Shown piece by piece: positions 18,716-30,511 of a stretch of 45,507 nt of DNA. Source of the DNA: Spongospora subterranea f. sp. subterranea (Eukaryota > Endomyxa: Phytomyxea > Phytomyxea > Plasmodiophorida); assembly GCA_049724395.1 (NCBI GenBank), contig JAUGWO010000187.1, positions 1 through 45,507 of the forward strand. The letters run 5' to 3'. The notes under the pieces are model-generated. The model worked only from the letters and a program-made list of their open reading frames with translations, had not been told where the DNA came from and did not search any database. Every line of letters starts with the position of its first letter. The stretch's first letter is position 1. Made by a program: the position numbers and the translations under genes.

Positions 18716-21700
18716 TTAGGCGAAATTGGGGTATTTGTGGTAGACATCGGCCCAGGAAATTCTGCACCGACACAAATCACCCAATAAAGTGGTAACCTCA
18801 TCCATCTGAACACACACAAGGACAGATATATGGGCAACGAAATCAGCCGCTCGCAGGCTGTCAACGCACCTTAACGCGAATCTGCTGCATTGAATCCCGC
18901 TCGCGAATCGTAACGGAATGATCATTGGGTGTATCAAAATCGATTGTAACGCCGAACGGCACACCAATCTGGAAAAATCACAATATCCATGGAAAAGTGG
19001 AGGCGTGAATGCCCAGCAAAAAAAGCTTATCGAAACATTCCAGTCGACTGGATGAAGTCACAAAAAAAACCGCGTAAAACCCGAGTTTGATACAATTTCG
19101 AAACGGATAAATATGAGAGAACGAAGTGGAAAAGAACGTGAAGAGCAATTTGAACTCGCTAAAATCGATTACCTCATCGGCGCGAGAATACCGTTTGCCA
19201 ATAGATGCGGTGGATACGTCCTCGTTGACGCTGATGTCCGCTTTGAGCAGATTGGTGGTTAGCTGGGCAGATAGCGCGCGAAGATCGGCGTTGTTGCTCA
19301 ACGGTAGTACAGAGACCTACGAGACGAAAATTGCAGTTGGGGTCTACAGCAATTGACAAGAGCAGGAAAACTTAAATACCTTGATCGGAGCAACAGGTGC
19401 CGGAAAAGAGAATACATGACGAGCGGGGACTTCACCTGACCAACATTATCAACATTCAGAAATTAACGCAATGGTCGCAGTAAAAGGGAGAAAAATGAAG
19501 AATGAACAACATTAAAGTCGACTGAAAAAGTGATTCAAGACAATAACACAAACGAACGCAACAGGAGCAGAAGGGAACGTCAGGGCAAGATGATACAAAC
19601 AGAATCATGAAGGTCGACTTGAATGAGACACCGCAAAACAGCTCCAGGTGATTGAAAAATCAGAGAGTGCAAAATGTTGGAGAAACATACCGGGATTACG
19701 GACCGTTAGACAATGTTCTAATAGACAGTAGACGATACGGCCAATGCCGAACGACGGCTCGATAACGGCCGGAACGTAGGACTCGCCCGATTTCGTCTCG
19801 GTCACCGCCTCGAAAGAAACCAACGAGGAATCAATCTCGAACTGTTGTCCGGTGCACGGAACCGTCATTTTGACCACGCCGTTTTCCTGCCGAAACAACA
19901 ATAAATCATCGAAATAATTCCAGAAAAGTGAACTGGCAAAGAAAATTGTTGAAATCAGCGAAAGGCATGAGAAAACAGTAGGTCGAAAATGAAATTGGTT
20001 CGAAGCAACGGCGATAGAATTTTACGAAGAAAATACGATTGAAACGGCGTTAATGTAAGTACCGTTAACTCTTTGCGGAATGGCTCGAGACGAGCAGGAT
20101 CGGCGGCGATATCGTTCAATGTCTCCTCCACGATCCGGGCATCCTTCCGGAATTTCGGGCCCAGGCGAGACTTGGCGATGTTGGCGCGGGTGAACTGGAC
20201 CTCGCGGGGCGTGTCCCACATATCGTAGGCACAGAGATCTGATCATTTTTTTATGGGCTCAAACTAAGCTGGACAATTTCACGGCGCTCGCAGAAACCGA
20301 ACAGCCGATGACGGTGCATTCAACAAAATCTTTCAAAAAATATGTCACGAACAACAGTTCACATTAAACAATGCAGTTGCGGAAAAAATCTGACAAATGC
20401 AAGGTCACACACTTCGAACGGCGCAAAATATGGGAATGAAAACCAAAACATTCAGTTGTCCCAATGGGCAAGGGTTGAGTGATACGACTTCGTAATGGCA
20501 AAGTAAGGCAAGCCAACGTAGATATTACGAAACAAAAACGGACAATACAATAGGCGGAGAGTGAATAAGGAGGAATGGAGGGGATTACCGATTTTAGTGT
20601 GGGAGGAGTGCTGGGTCAGATCATAGCACGATCGATCAGCGTGTCCAACGCACTCGATCCAGCCATAGGAGGTGTGGATTTCGGCGTCCCAGCAATCGCT
20701 GGCGTAGTGCGCCATCTCCGTACTCTTGTGCTGGCGAAAACGCAACTTCTCGCCACAGATACCGATCTTCAACAAAAACATCTGCCATGGCGCGACACGT
20801 TAACTCAATCAGATTCCAACGTAATCTTCCAACACAACAAAAAATACAAAAATCCAAAACATAAAAACGAAAACAGCAAATATTGTTAATACATGGTTAA
20901 GGAAAACGAAATTGAACAAATCAGGACGGCGAAGCGGAAAACAACGGCAAAACAATAAAAAAAAGACGAGTTCCGACTTGGGTACGAGCCATAAAATAAG
21001 CCAGCGTTTCATTATCGATGATTTTGTTTTGAACAGCGACGGCAGCGGTGGTGGGCGTGACGATATCGGCACCATCCTGGGCGGAGGCGGGCAGCAGGTT
21101 CATGACGGTGTCGGCAATGGACGCGAAACGCGGGTGCTGTTTGCGCTCCGGGTGAACGAAGTGTTCAATTTCCGCCATCTGAAACTCGCGAACGCGAAGC
21201 AGACCGGACCTAACGTGGGAAAACTCAGCAAACATTGCGACAAAGTGCACGAGATTGATTGCAAAATGTCAAAATTTCAACGCAGAACATTCGAGGGAAA
21301 ACGACCATCGACGACGACGATTGTTGAACAGACCTGGGAGCGATCTCGTTTCGGAAAGCGAGACCGATCTGGGCTGCAGCGAACGGCATCCGACCACCCC
21401 GGAACTCGAGAAGGCGGCGAAAATTGGTGAATATGCCCTGGGCGGTTTCCGGGCGAAGGTACCCGTGAACTTTGCCGCTGGGTCCTGATACCGACGATTA
21501 TTAGGCAACGAGCGATTTGTCCAATGCGTAAAGCGGCACACTCCCGTTTTGAGATCGTAAAATGAATTAGACACAAATAGTAGAACACTGAATGAAGAAA
21601 ACACAGCCAAAACCGGTCACTGCACAAACTGTGAGATTTACATGCTCATAATTGTTTGGCGACGGTTTTTCAATACAGCAAAATGTTGTAAACGAGAGAA

Positions 21701-23031
21701 AAAAGTTCAGTAAAAGGAACATTTGAAAACGATATAGAAACGAACTACCAATTGGTGTTCCAAACATTAGATTGAACTCGAACGGTTCCGATATGTCGTT
21801 GCCAGTGTCTTCGGCCTTGACACCGAGCTCAGTCATGACCTGGTGCAGATCCTGGCGGGAATAGGCGTCGGCCGCCGATCGGATCCCCTTCAGCCGGGCG
21901 CGTTCATCCTCAAGAATAGTTAACGATGTCAGCGCCTTGTCGATATGGCTCTCCAGCAGCTGCGATACACACGTCGTCAGCGCTCAGCAACACACGCAGC
22001 AAACAGATCCCACAAAGCAATTTAGCAATACTATTGCAATATGAAACACTGCCAATGTTAAAGAATTCACAATACGTGGAACAAACTGGATCAAACTCAA
22101 ACCGACGCAAAAATGATGGAAATTCGTTCAACGGCTATTGTTGAGCAGACAGCGGAAGCGTAACTTAAGACAGAACCGGCTGAATCGAAATTTGGATTCC
22201 GGAAAGAATTCGTGGAGATATTTGGTCCCATAGAAAAATATTGCCGACAATACAGAACGTGATTCGAACAACAAAAACGACATGAAACAAATGTGGAGAA
22301 GACCTTATCGGCACGATATGGGTCACCAGTGACAACATCGCGAACCATGAAATCAGTGAATCTGTCAACATGGCCTGTGAAACATCGGCGGATTGAGCAC
22401 AAACAACGAGGGCGAAATTCACCAAAAAAAAAACGATTACCGGACGTCTTGAGAACGTCGGATAGGGTCAGGGCGCTGGTCGACACCTCCAGCATTTGCT
22501 CGGCGAGGATGAAGTGATTGCGCCATATCGACAAGATGTTCTCCTTCACCTGCAAACACGGGGTCGTTGGTGACACATGGAATGGAAAAAGGCATAACAC
22601 ACAGCGACAACGAAACTCGATTGAACCACAGCAAATCGAACATCAAAACGACGTTGTTAATCCCCCATTACGTAAACCCGAGATCAACATTCGAAAATTT
22701 CAAGGACGGCTGAAACCAGCACTGTGTTTGAAAACAAACAAAAACGAACAGCAGTTCCTGGTGGACCATAATCATATAGACCAGCGACACCGCCGTAAAT
22801 TTCAAACGACGGAACCACGAAAAATCGCTGCAGCAAAAGCGCATCGAGGCTCTCCTTCAGCGGGTTCTTCTTCGACGCCGCACCGCTGGCAGCTGCATGT
22901 TTGGCCAACTCGCCGTCCAGAAGCTGGAGTCGGGCCACGGCCGTGGCGACGTCACCGCCGGACGCTTTCAACGACGCCACCGAGGCGGCCACCGCCAGAC
23001 GCTCTATACGCAAATCGTCGATCGACGCCAT
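18716..23031 (-). CDS. GARS1: Glycyl-tRNA synthetase, eukaryotic type, 13 exons
   Basis: It charges tRNA-Gly with glycine; the dimeric alpha2 eukaryotic/archaeal form. Exons, in gene order: 22750-23031, 22441-22549, 22304-22374, 21749-21959, 21334-21484, 20978-21209, 20589-20781, 20063-20238, 19691-19886, 19380-19435, 19173-19316, 18870-18968, 18716-18805. All introns are GT-AG and all phases agree, giving about 669 residues, close to the usual size. The ATG at 23031 precedes a WHEP-type helical region ([18 protein letters not shown]). Class II motifs follow: [85 protein letters not shown] and [13 protein letters not shown]. The anticodon-binding domain starts at [12 protein letters not shown]. 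No targeting peptide is visible, so it is probably cytosolic. No broken exon was found. Confidence 0.95.
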
Positions 23032-24258
23032 CACTGCCCTGAAGAAATTGCAGGTCGAAACGGTTCTGCTGTTCGGAACGCTGCGGACACCGTCACGGTC
23101 AAGTGGTCAACGCGTGCGCGGCCAACAGCAACATGGCGTCCTTTGGTCACTGGAGCTGAATATAACCCGATTGTACCAGGGTCGATGGCGGTTCGACATT
23201 GATTGCTGATGTTGTCAATGGCAATCCCTTGTCTCATAAACCCCCTACGCCATTCTGTTCTGTTCCAACGTGAGGTTTAGATCATGGCCATCGTCAATAT
23301 CGACTGGTTCATGGCCGTTGAACATGTTGGGCGTCCTATGACAAGTCAGATCAATGTTCTGTTGAGGTCGAAGAGCATGGCGACGTGATACCGGCAATCA
23401 TGTGTCCATTCAATACACCATGATTATCGCCAACAGTTCCTATATATTATGACACACATCATGTATTTCAGGGTGCTGTGCCATTTCCAGTCGCCAAACT
23501 GTCAATTGTGAACATGGCAACGTCGGCAGGAAGGGGGGAGGAGGTTCAGACTTCACGGCCGATTATTTCCCGTCATTAATTGATAGCGCCATCGAGTCGG
23601 CCAATGGGTTTCACTGACAACGACAATGCGCTGTCAACGAGGGGTGACATTACGTCCGACCTGATGGCGCCATGCTCACGCTCGACTTGTTTGGGTGCCT
23701 GTTCTTAGTTTGTTCCAGTTTCACATCGTGTTAGATCTTCCCTTCTGCTGTTGTCATTGAGTGCCCTTTTGTTTCCAACCGACGTTCTTGTACCGTTCCT
23801 GGTTCTGTCCGTTGTTGAACTGAATGGAAATTTGGTCAACATGAGGCGCGGTGTCTTGAAACCTTAAACCCTAAAACAGCGATTTCTGCCATTGGCCCCT
23901 GTTGTCAATGAAGTCTGCAATCCCTATATATCAGCCAGGCAGACTATATTTTTCCGACATCTGTTGGACAAATCATGTTTTTCATCCAATTGTGAACGAT
24001 TGTTGGTTGAAAACGGCAGTCTCACTGTCTGCAATAATCTGAACCGGTCATTCTGTTTGGCCATCTGGGTTCCGGCAGTGTTGCTGAACAACCGCACCAA
24101 AAACAGAAACTGCCAGAAAACAGCCGGTATTACATGGCGTACATGGGAGATATCAGTGATTGGCGCTACGCCTGACTATATTCATGACGAAAACACAGAA
24201 CGTAAACGCAATATTTTAATTCATAATGTTGATGGCGTCAAACGGCGCTACTGGGAAA
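23032..24258. other. Upstream region of glycyl-tRNA synthetase, no gene supported
   Basis: About 1.2 kb. The promoter of the synthetase gene should be at its left end, but no clear TATA element is seen. A plus frame at 23892-24296 (134 codons) starts at TTG, lacks a useful ATG, overlaps the 3' end of the next gene on the other strand and has no domain. Confidence 0.35.
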
Positions 24259-25032
24259 TCACAAACGAGAATGGGCATTTGTGTAGAATGCGTTGAATAT
24301 GAGGAAGTCGGCATGAGGCAATAATGCAGGGGTAGACTTCATCGTCTTCAGTAGATTGGAACGATGACGATCGAAAGTGGTCTCGAACATAGCACGTCTC
24401 TTTCGATCGCCAGAATATTGTTTACAATCGGAGCGCGCTGATGCCAAGGCTTGCGATATTTGAGATATGCGGTGTTCGTTAACTATGAAATATTCACCGA
24501 GCTCTTCAAGATATTGTGGTCCACTCCATACTGTAAGCATTCCCCGAGCCTGTTCCCGAAACTCGGCTAACTCCTTATTCAGCTCGTACACCTCCTCGAA
24601 TTTACCCCCCAATGACTTTTGCGCCAATAGTAATAATCGCAGTTTGGCGGCCAGCAGTTTCTCACACTGGCGCTGGTGTTGGGCATCGTACTCCCTGAAC
24701 TTGCCGACAACACGATCGTACAATATTTGGTCTGATTCAGTAAGTGACGACCTCTGGAAGCGGCCCAGGAATTGCGAGATTCTTTCGGAAAGCTGATCCT
24801 TGTAGGCATGACTAGGAGCAGCGCCGCCGTATCGTTTGAACTTTGCCAGAATATATTCGGCGAACTCGGGCAGGGTCTCACAGGGCTTGTCAGGTTGGGT
24901 CATGACCAGGTAAGCGGCCAGGAAACCGCCAAAACTGATGACAATCACGAGGACGACCGCAACGATAGCCATGGTATTGCGCCATGATCCGCTGGTCCGT
25001 GCATGAGGTTGATGTGTCGCTGGGGCCCGCAT
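24259..25032 (-). CDS. Helical-repeat membrane protein, family member C
   Basis: 257 residues from an ATG; starts MRAPATHQPH. One strong membrane helix lies at about residues 21-43 (MAIVAVVLVIVISFGGFLAA), preceded by Arg and followed by an acidic segment, so N-inside is likely. The ectodomain divides into three helical units of about 65-70 residues, ending near FREYDAQHQRQ, LEELGEYFIVNEHRI and LIFNAFYTNAH. The last two are preceded by the Pro-centred turn (VWSGPQYLEELG, STPALLPHADFLIF). Sequence identity with members A and B is low and the assignment rests mainly on architecture. It is intronless, unlike the intron-rich genes on either side. Confidence 0.7.
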   Translation of the reverse strand: MRAPATHQPHARTSGSWRNTMAIVAVVLVIVISFGGFLAAYLVMTQPDKPCETLPEFAEYILAKFKRYGGAAPSHAYKDQLSERISQFLGRFQRSSLTESDQILYDRVVGKFREYDAQHQRQCEKLLAAKLRLLLLAQKSLGGKFEEVYELNKELAEFREQARGMLTVWSGPQYLEELGEYFIVNEHRISQISQALASARSDCKQYSGDRKRRAMFETTFDRHRSNLLKTMKSTPALLPHADFLIFNAFYTNAHSRL

Positions 25033-25620
25033 GCCGTGCGGATTCAGTTTTGGTACCGGGTCTCACAGGCGAATAATTATGATGGGAGGGAAGATAGGCT
25101 ACAGATGAATTGATTTGATGGAGGGAACCAAACCCGAGGGAATGGCGCACCAATGGCGCACTTTCCATGATGGATGGAACCCCTAACTCAGTCGAAACCC
25201 GTGGACGGTCATGTGGGATATAGGGTGTCTCCAACTGATTCATATCCTCGCAGCATTTGAACCACTCGAGCTGTGTTCATATTGTCTTTTATGCTTCGTC
25301 AGTGAGCAAATGGTTATCTTGCGAAACCGCGACTCTGTCGTTCTAATTGGGTTTACTGATGGACTTGGAGCATCTTTGAATTGGAGCGCCCATAACTTGC
25401 CAGACACTTGACGGACATTGTATAAAATGACAGATCGGTCTGTTACGGCACTTATAACGTAATGCCGTGGTTGCCAGACGCGCTCTTACTAATTCATTGA
25501 TCGGCTTTCAACCGCTCTTCGAATTCGCTTCAATACAACCCGTCTACATTGTTATCGCGAATATTAAACGTGACATTTTGAATCTCGTCAACATAAAAAT
25601 AGATTTTACGGGTGTGTGGA
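25033..25620. other. Upstream region of member C
   Basis: No gene. On the minus strand TTAGGGGTTCC (25176-25186) recalls the TTAGGGGTTC upstream of member B. The plus frame at 25211-25411 has no motif. Confidence 0.35.
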
Positions 25621-25757
25621 AGGATTGACTGGATGACTGGATGACGGGATGACTGGATGACTGGATGACGGGATGACTGGATGACTGGATGACTGGATGA
25701 CGGGATGACTGGAAGACTTGATGACTGGAAGACGGGATGACGGGATGACTGGATGAA
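25621..25757. repeat. 10 bp minisatellite (GGATGACTGG)
   Basis: About 13-14 copies of a 10 bp unit, GGATGACTGG or GGATGACGGG, in tandem with a few AAGAC and TTGATG variants near 25710-25735. It lies about 150 bp upstream of the ADC synthase start. The unit is not a multiple of three, so coding is unlikely. The TGACTGGATGAC units hold TGAC half-sites. Confidence 0.9.
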
Positions 25758-25900
25758 GATTATTGCGCCACATGATCCACAGCACTTATAGTGCACTTAT
25801 GTTTCGCTCCGAGCACCCGGCCCTAACTGTAGGTACAGTAGATGCCTGCTCGATGATTGCCCGTGTAGTGCGCTGGCGCACGTGCGGGACGTCCTAAGCT

Positions 25901-28900
25901 ATGAAACAGGGCGATGGAAACATGGGCGATGTGATGGTATCTCGTGTCAGGGAGGCAGAACGGCAGTGCCTATTGATCAATAATTGGGATTCATTCACCC
26001 AGAATGTATGTGATTTACTGCAGAGGGTATCTGGCCGTATTCCTGTTCAGCTCAACAATAATGAGCCTCTGAGTATTCTTAAACATTATATGGATCTAGT
26101 GGATTTTATTGTCCTCTCTCCAGGTAAGAGTGTATTAAATTCTCCGTTTCATTCAAATTATCAACAGTTTTTTACTTTTTTCTTGTCGATTGATAAAAAC
26201 ATTGTTCAACCGAAACTGTGTTTGTTCGTTGAATCGGTCTTGATCGAAACAATGTTTGAACCCATTTGTCAGGCCCCGGCCATCCAGGCAACGATGCGGA
26301 TTTCGGCATCAACGCAGATGTGTTGCGCCAAGCAGCCGCTCCCATTCTGGGGATATGTCTTGGGATGCAGGGCATGGCGCTATATCACGGGGCCAGCATT
26401 TCATGTGTTGACGACCCTCGCCATGGATATCCTCGCCAGGTCTATCACAGTGGGACCCATCCCTTATTTTCAGGTGGGGCAGTCCAACAGGATTCAATCG
26501 TTTCCTCTATTTTTCAGTCTTTTGGTTCTCTGTTTGAGTCTTTTGGTTTTCTTGTTTTGCCATTTTGGTCTATATTTTTTCAAGCTCCAGTCCAGTCTTT
26601 TGGTCTTAATGTTTGTTGTTGAGATGGCAAATGTTATTATTTAACCTGGCGGGTCCCTGTTCTCACATCTGATTGATGATTCATTACCAACCTGTGTTTG
26701 TTCATTCTTCAGTTTGCACAGACTGATTTGATTCGCGATTTAGGGATTCCGTCGCCATTTGACGCTGTCTGCTACAATTCGTTGTCGGCCGTTGATTGTC
26801 CACCTGGCGTATCCGTAATTGCATGGACCGAACAGCCTTATAGCATCATGGCCATTGACTGCAGTTCTCTTTCTCCAACCGGCTCAATCCAACTTGGCCT
26901 GCAATTTCATCCCGAAAGCTTTCGATCATGTTATGGCGCCGAAATTATCGCCAACTTCTTGCGCTACTACGTTGGCGATCGGGCGTTGCACCGAAACCCT
27001 TCAACAGCTGATATGGCGCCGAGGCCTGTACGTCATCGGATCGATATCCCCGTCGAATATTTCGATATTATGTGTTGAGAGATGATGTTTGTTAGATCCT
27101 CCGTGCGCCCTCGATATCATCTCCAACGCTCATTAAACCTGTTTCCCGTGTCGCCTTGACCCATTCGCAAATTCCCCTGCCCAATGGTTTCGACATCGCC
27201 GCGTTTTTCCACAAGTAATCGCTGCACTGGACGGGTTCGTTTGTCTAATCGTGTTTGTCAGGATCCGGTCTGATCAACCAACAGGGTAATGCAGTCCTGG
27301 TCTAATGTGTCGTCCTGGATTGACAATCGGGTCTCTAATGGCACAACAGGGCGTGGAACATCTGGCTGGATAGCGCCATTGGCGGGTCGGTATCGTATCT
27401 GGCTGTGGGTGGCGGTGATCTTCACCATACCTTACTGTATAATCAAGGGGACACGCCGCCTATCGGATAGCCGTCTGCCCGCTCAATCCGATTACCAATT
27501 GCCCCCTCAATCTTCATTTTTCGATATTATTCAGGTCATCTATATCATGATCAGTTTCGTCAATTATCAATATTGATTTGTCCATCGTTTCTGTTGTCGT
27601 ATAATATTTTTGTGTTGAAATGTTTTCGGGGGTTTTACGAGGTCGTTTTCCAATTTCAATGTTCAGTTTGGGTTCGATCTTTTCCAGCGTTCCGGTGCCA
27701 TGTATCTTTCCCGAACGATGGCGGATTGGGGTTCTGTTTCTCATAGTCCCGATCTATATGTTATCGTGATCTGCACATCACTAGCTCAGTAATTGGGGTC
27801 CTCTTGTTGCACTAATGTGTCAACGGATGTTTTGACCGTATTCTGGTGTTCGATCGTTGCGTCATTCCATTCAAACCAAAACTGACCCGAAATTGCTTTA
27901 GGCACAATTGGACTCCATTTCACTTGTCAATGACGACAGTAGCCGGCCATTGCCATTTGAATTTGTGGGCGGGTACGCTGGGTATTTCGGCTATGAGATA
28001 TGAAAGCGGTAATGCCATTCTATACGAATTTCAAACATTTGCTGTATCCCCAATCAAGCCCCATTCCGGCCTCATTGCTTTTTTTTACGCGTTGAACGTT
28101 TGTTGGTCATTCCTCATCTCAAGTGTTCATTGTCGTTTGTGTGGGAATTGATCGCCGTATTGGGTCATCGAATCGGCCGGCTCGTTCTCATCCGTTTATC
28201 GTAGGAATGCGGATCGTGTGATCCCAATCAACATACGGCCGATGATCAGCCCACGGCCGCGTTCACGTTCGTCGATCGTCTCGTGGTCGTCCAGCACGAC
28301 GACTGCACGATTCATTTCGTTGCCTGTGCTCGCGCCGATGAGCCGCATCGATCGTCGCTCGAATGGGCCGACAACCTCAAATCGTAATGATCAGTTCAGC
28401 ACGGTCCGCCTTCATCAACTAGTGCCTATAGGTTGATTGCGAATGTCGACAACTCTGAATCCGCCCACGCCATTCACGACGATGAGTCAAGCCGTCAAAA
28501 GTCTAAACGGGTGTTCTCTTCCCGCGATCAAAGAGTAACTTCTCTCGCTCACCAATACAGTCAATTTGATTTCAATTCGCGATTTGATTAGTTTTTTATT
28601 GTGTCGTGCTGCGATGATGTTTTTGTTTCAGATTCAATTTACATTTGTCGTTAGGTTTTTGTTGTGTGGATGGTTACACTGATTCGGTGCGTTGTCAGGA
28701 TCAGTATCTTCACAAAGTCCAGGATTGTCTGGATTTTATTGCATCTGGTGATTCGTATGAGCTGTGCCTGACGACCCAATTCCAATCGGTAATCCACTTT
28801 GCAGATTGTCTCCCGTTATTGCTTCTGCTAGCGTCCCGTTTTTCTCGATTTCTTTTCCAAATTGCACCGGTTACTGTTCATGTTTATGAAGTGCCTCTCG

Positions 28901-30511
28901 ACAATCTTCGCCCTCATTCTTATCTGCGCCATCCTTTTTACGCTCGCGTTGACATTTCCATCGATTTCGCATGGCCGTCAGGTCGTTGGATCAGTATTCC
29001 TCGAATTATTTGAGAAATAAGTTTTCTTTTTTGTTCGTAGATGCTCCTCGCTGTATTAAACAGTTTCCCAGATCCCGATTTCGGATACGTTTTCGCTATA
29101 TCGTGATCTTCGTGTCAAGAACCCGGCTCCTTTTGCGGCGTATTTTGAAGCCGGTAGTGCTGTCACGCTCTGCTGTTCGTCGCCAGAGCGTTTTCTACGA
29201 GTTGATCAGCGGGGACAGGTGTTGACGTGTTCATTTTCATGTTTGTTCCATTGCTGTATTTTGCGAAGCGTCGCTCGTTTCAATCCGTTGTTTCGATCAT
29301 TTCCACAGACTGATCGTGCTCTTTCACAGGTGACTTGTCAACCGATTAAGGGAACAGGTCCCCGTTCGACCGACGAAGGTGTAGACCGTCAATATCGCGA
29401 TCAACTCCGAAATAGCCCCAAAGTCTGACATGTCCTATCCTCACGACACCTTTGCGGATTGACACGTTTTCTTTCACCATTCAGTCTCATTTTCCCATAT
29501 TTTTTTCATCAAATACAAATCCTGTAGAGGACGTCGTTCTCTCGCAAACTGAAATTTGATATAGTTCTTCATCGTTTTGCAAACTATCTGTGTTGATGTT
29601 GTCGAATATTTTTTTGCCTTCTCAGGTCGGTTCGACTTTTTTGTTGCTCTCTCTCGTGCCCCTGGATGTTCAGGGCGTATTGTTTTTTTTTCAGTGACAG
29701 TTCAGTTGACACTGTTTGGTTCCAGGACCAGGCGGAAAATCTGATGATCACAGACCTTATCCGGCACGATCTGTCGTTGTCGTGTCTGCCGCAAACTGTT
29801 CGCGTTGACCGATTCTGCCAATTAGAGTCGTTCGCACATGTTCATCAGCTGATTAGTACGGTCTCGGGCCGGATCCGCCCTGAACTGTCCCCGCTTCGCT
29901 GCATCCAATCTGCATTCCCTCCAGGTCATTTCCCCGACCGTCATGTCATACCGCTACTCGACCGGCCGTCGCTAGCGCCATTGCCTTCTATTCATCAGTC
30001 GTTATCTTGATATTATGCCGCGTTAGCTGTTTATTATCTGCTCGATATTTGTTTGTTCTTGCGAGCAATCGTTTACATTTTGCAATGATTTCCAGAGGAC
30101 CCACTTTTGTTTCGCCACGATTGACCCAACAAGTTGTCCGAGTTTTTTTCGTCGTTTATTGTTCTGACAGGTTTGTTCAGGATCAATGACAGGCGCCCCA
30201 AAGCGTCGCTCCTGCCAATTGCTTGAGTCTATTGAAGGTGCAGCCAGAGGTATGTTTCGCTCATACGTGATACGAAATGTGTTTTTTTTCCCGGTCAACT
30301 CATCGTAGGCGCTTATTCCGGTGTACTTGGGTTCCTATCGTTGAACAAAACCGCCGATTTCAACGTCATTATTCGAACTGTTATCTGCACTCCAGCAGGT
30401 TCCAGCATCGGGGCAGGTGGTGCCATTGTTTCGCGCTCGGACCCTGAGGGGGAATATGGGGAGATGCTGTTGAAGGCTCGATCGCCCATCACGGTCGCTT
30501 CCAATAAGTGA
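25901..30511 (+). CDS. Aminodeoxychorismate synthase, fused PabA-PabB, 13 exons
   Basis: It makes 4-amino-4-deoxychorismate from chorismate and glutamine for folate synthesis. Exons: 25901-26123, 26273-26473, 26744-27071, 27350-27534, 27902-28008, 28205-28383, 28432-28534, 28699-28788, 29072-29218, 29330-29422, 29726-29924, 30181-30249, 30309-30511. The amidotransferase half has the nucleophile motif GICLGMQGMA and LQFHPESF. The PabB half has NIWLDSAIGG, PFEFVGGYAGYFGYE, FIASGDSYELCLTTQ, KNPAPFAAYFEAG, PIKGTGPRS, MITDLIRHDL, GSMTGAPKRRS and a closing GAGGAIV. About 707 residues. Two places do not fit: one extra base in the GGGG run at about 27447-27450, and an extra AT in GAGATATGAAA at about 27998-28001. 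Both shift the frame inside otherwise conserved motifs. Either base-calling error or early decay explains them. Introns run from 48 bp to about 370 bp. Confidence 0.9.

Noticed and set aside
20912-23209. Plus-strand ORFs of 100-174 codons
   Set aside because: They lie opposite glycyl-tRNA synthetase exons and introns; the minus-strand gene explains the open frames.
23892-24296. 134-codon plus ORF
   Set aside because: TTG start, no usable ATG, no domain, and it overlaps the end of a better-supported gene on the opposite strand.
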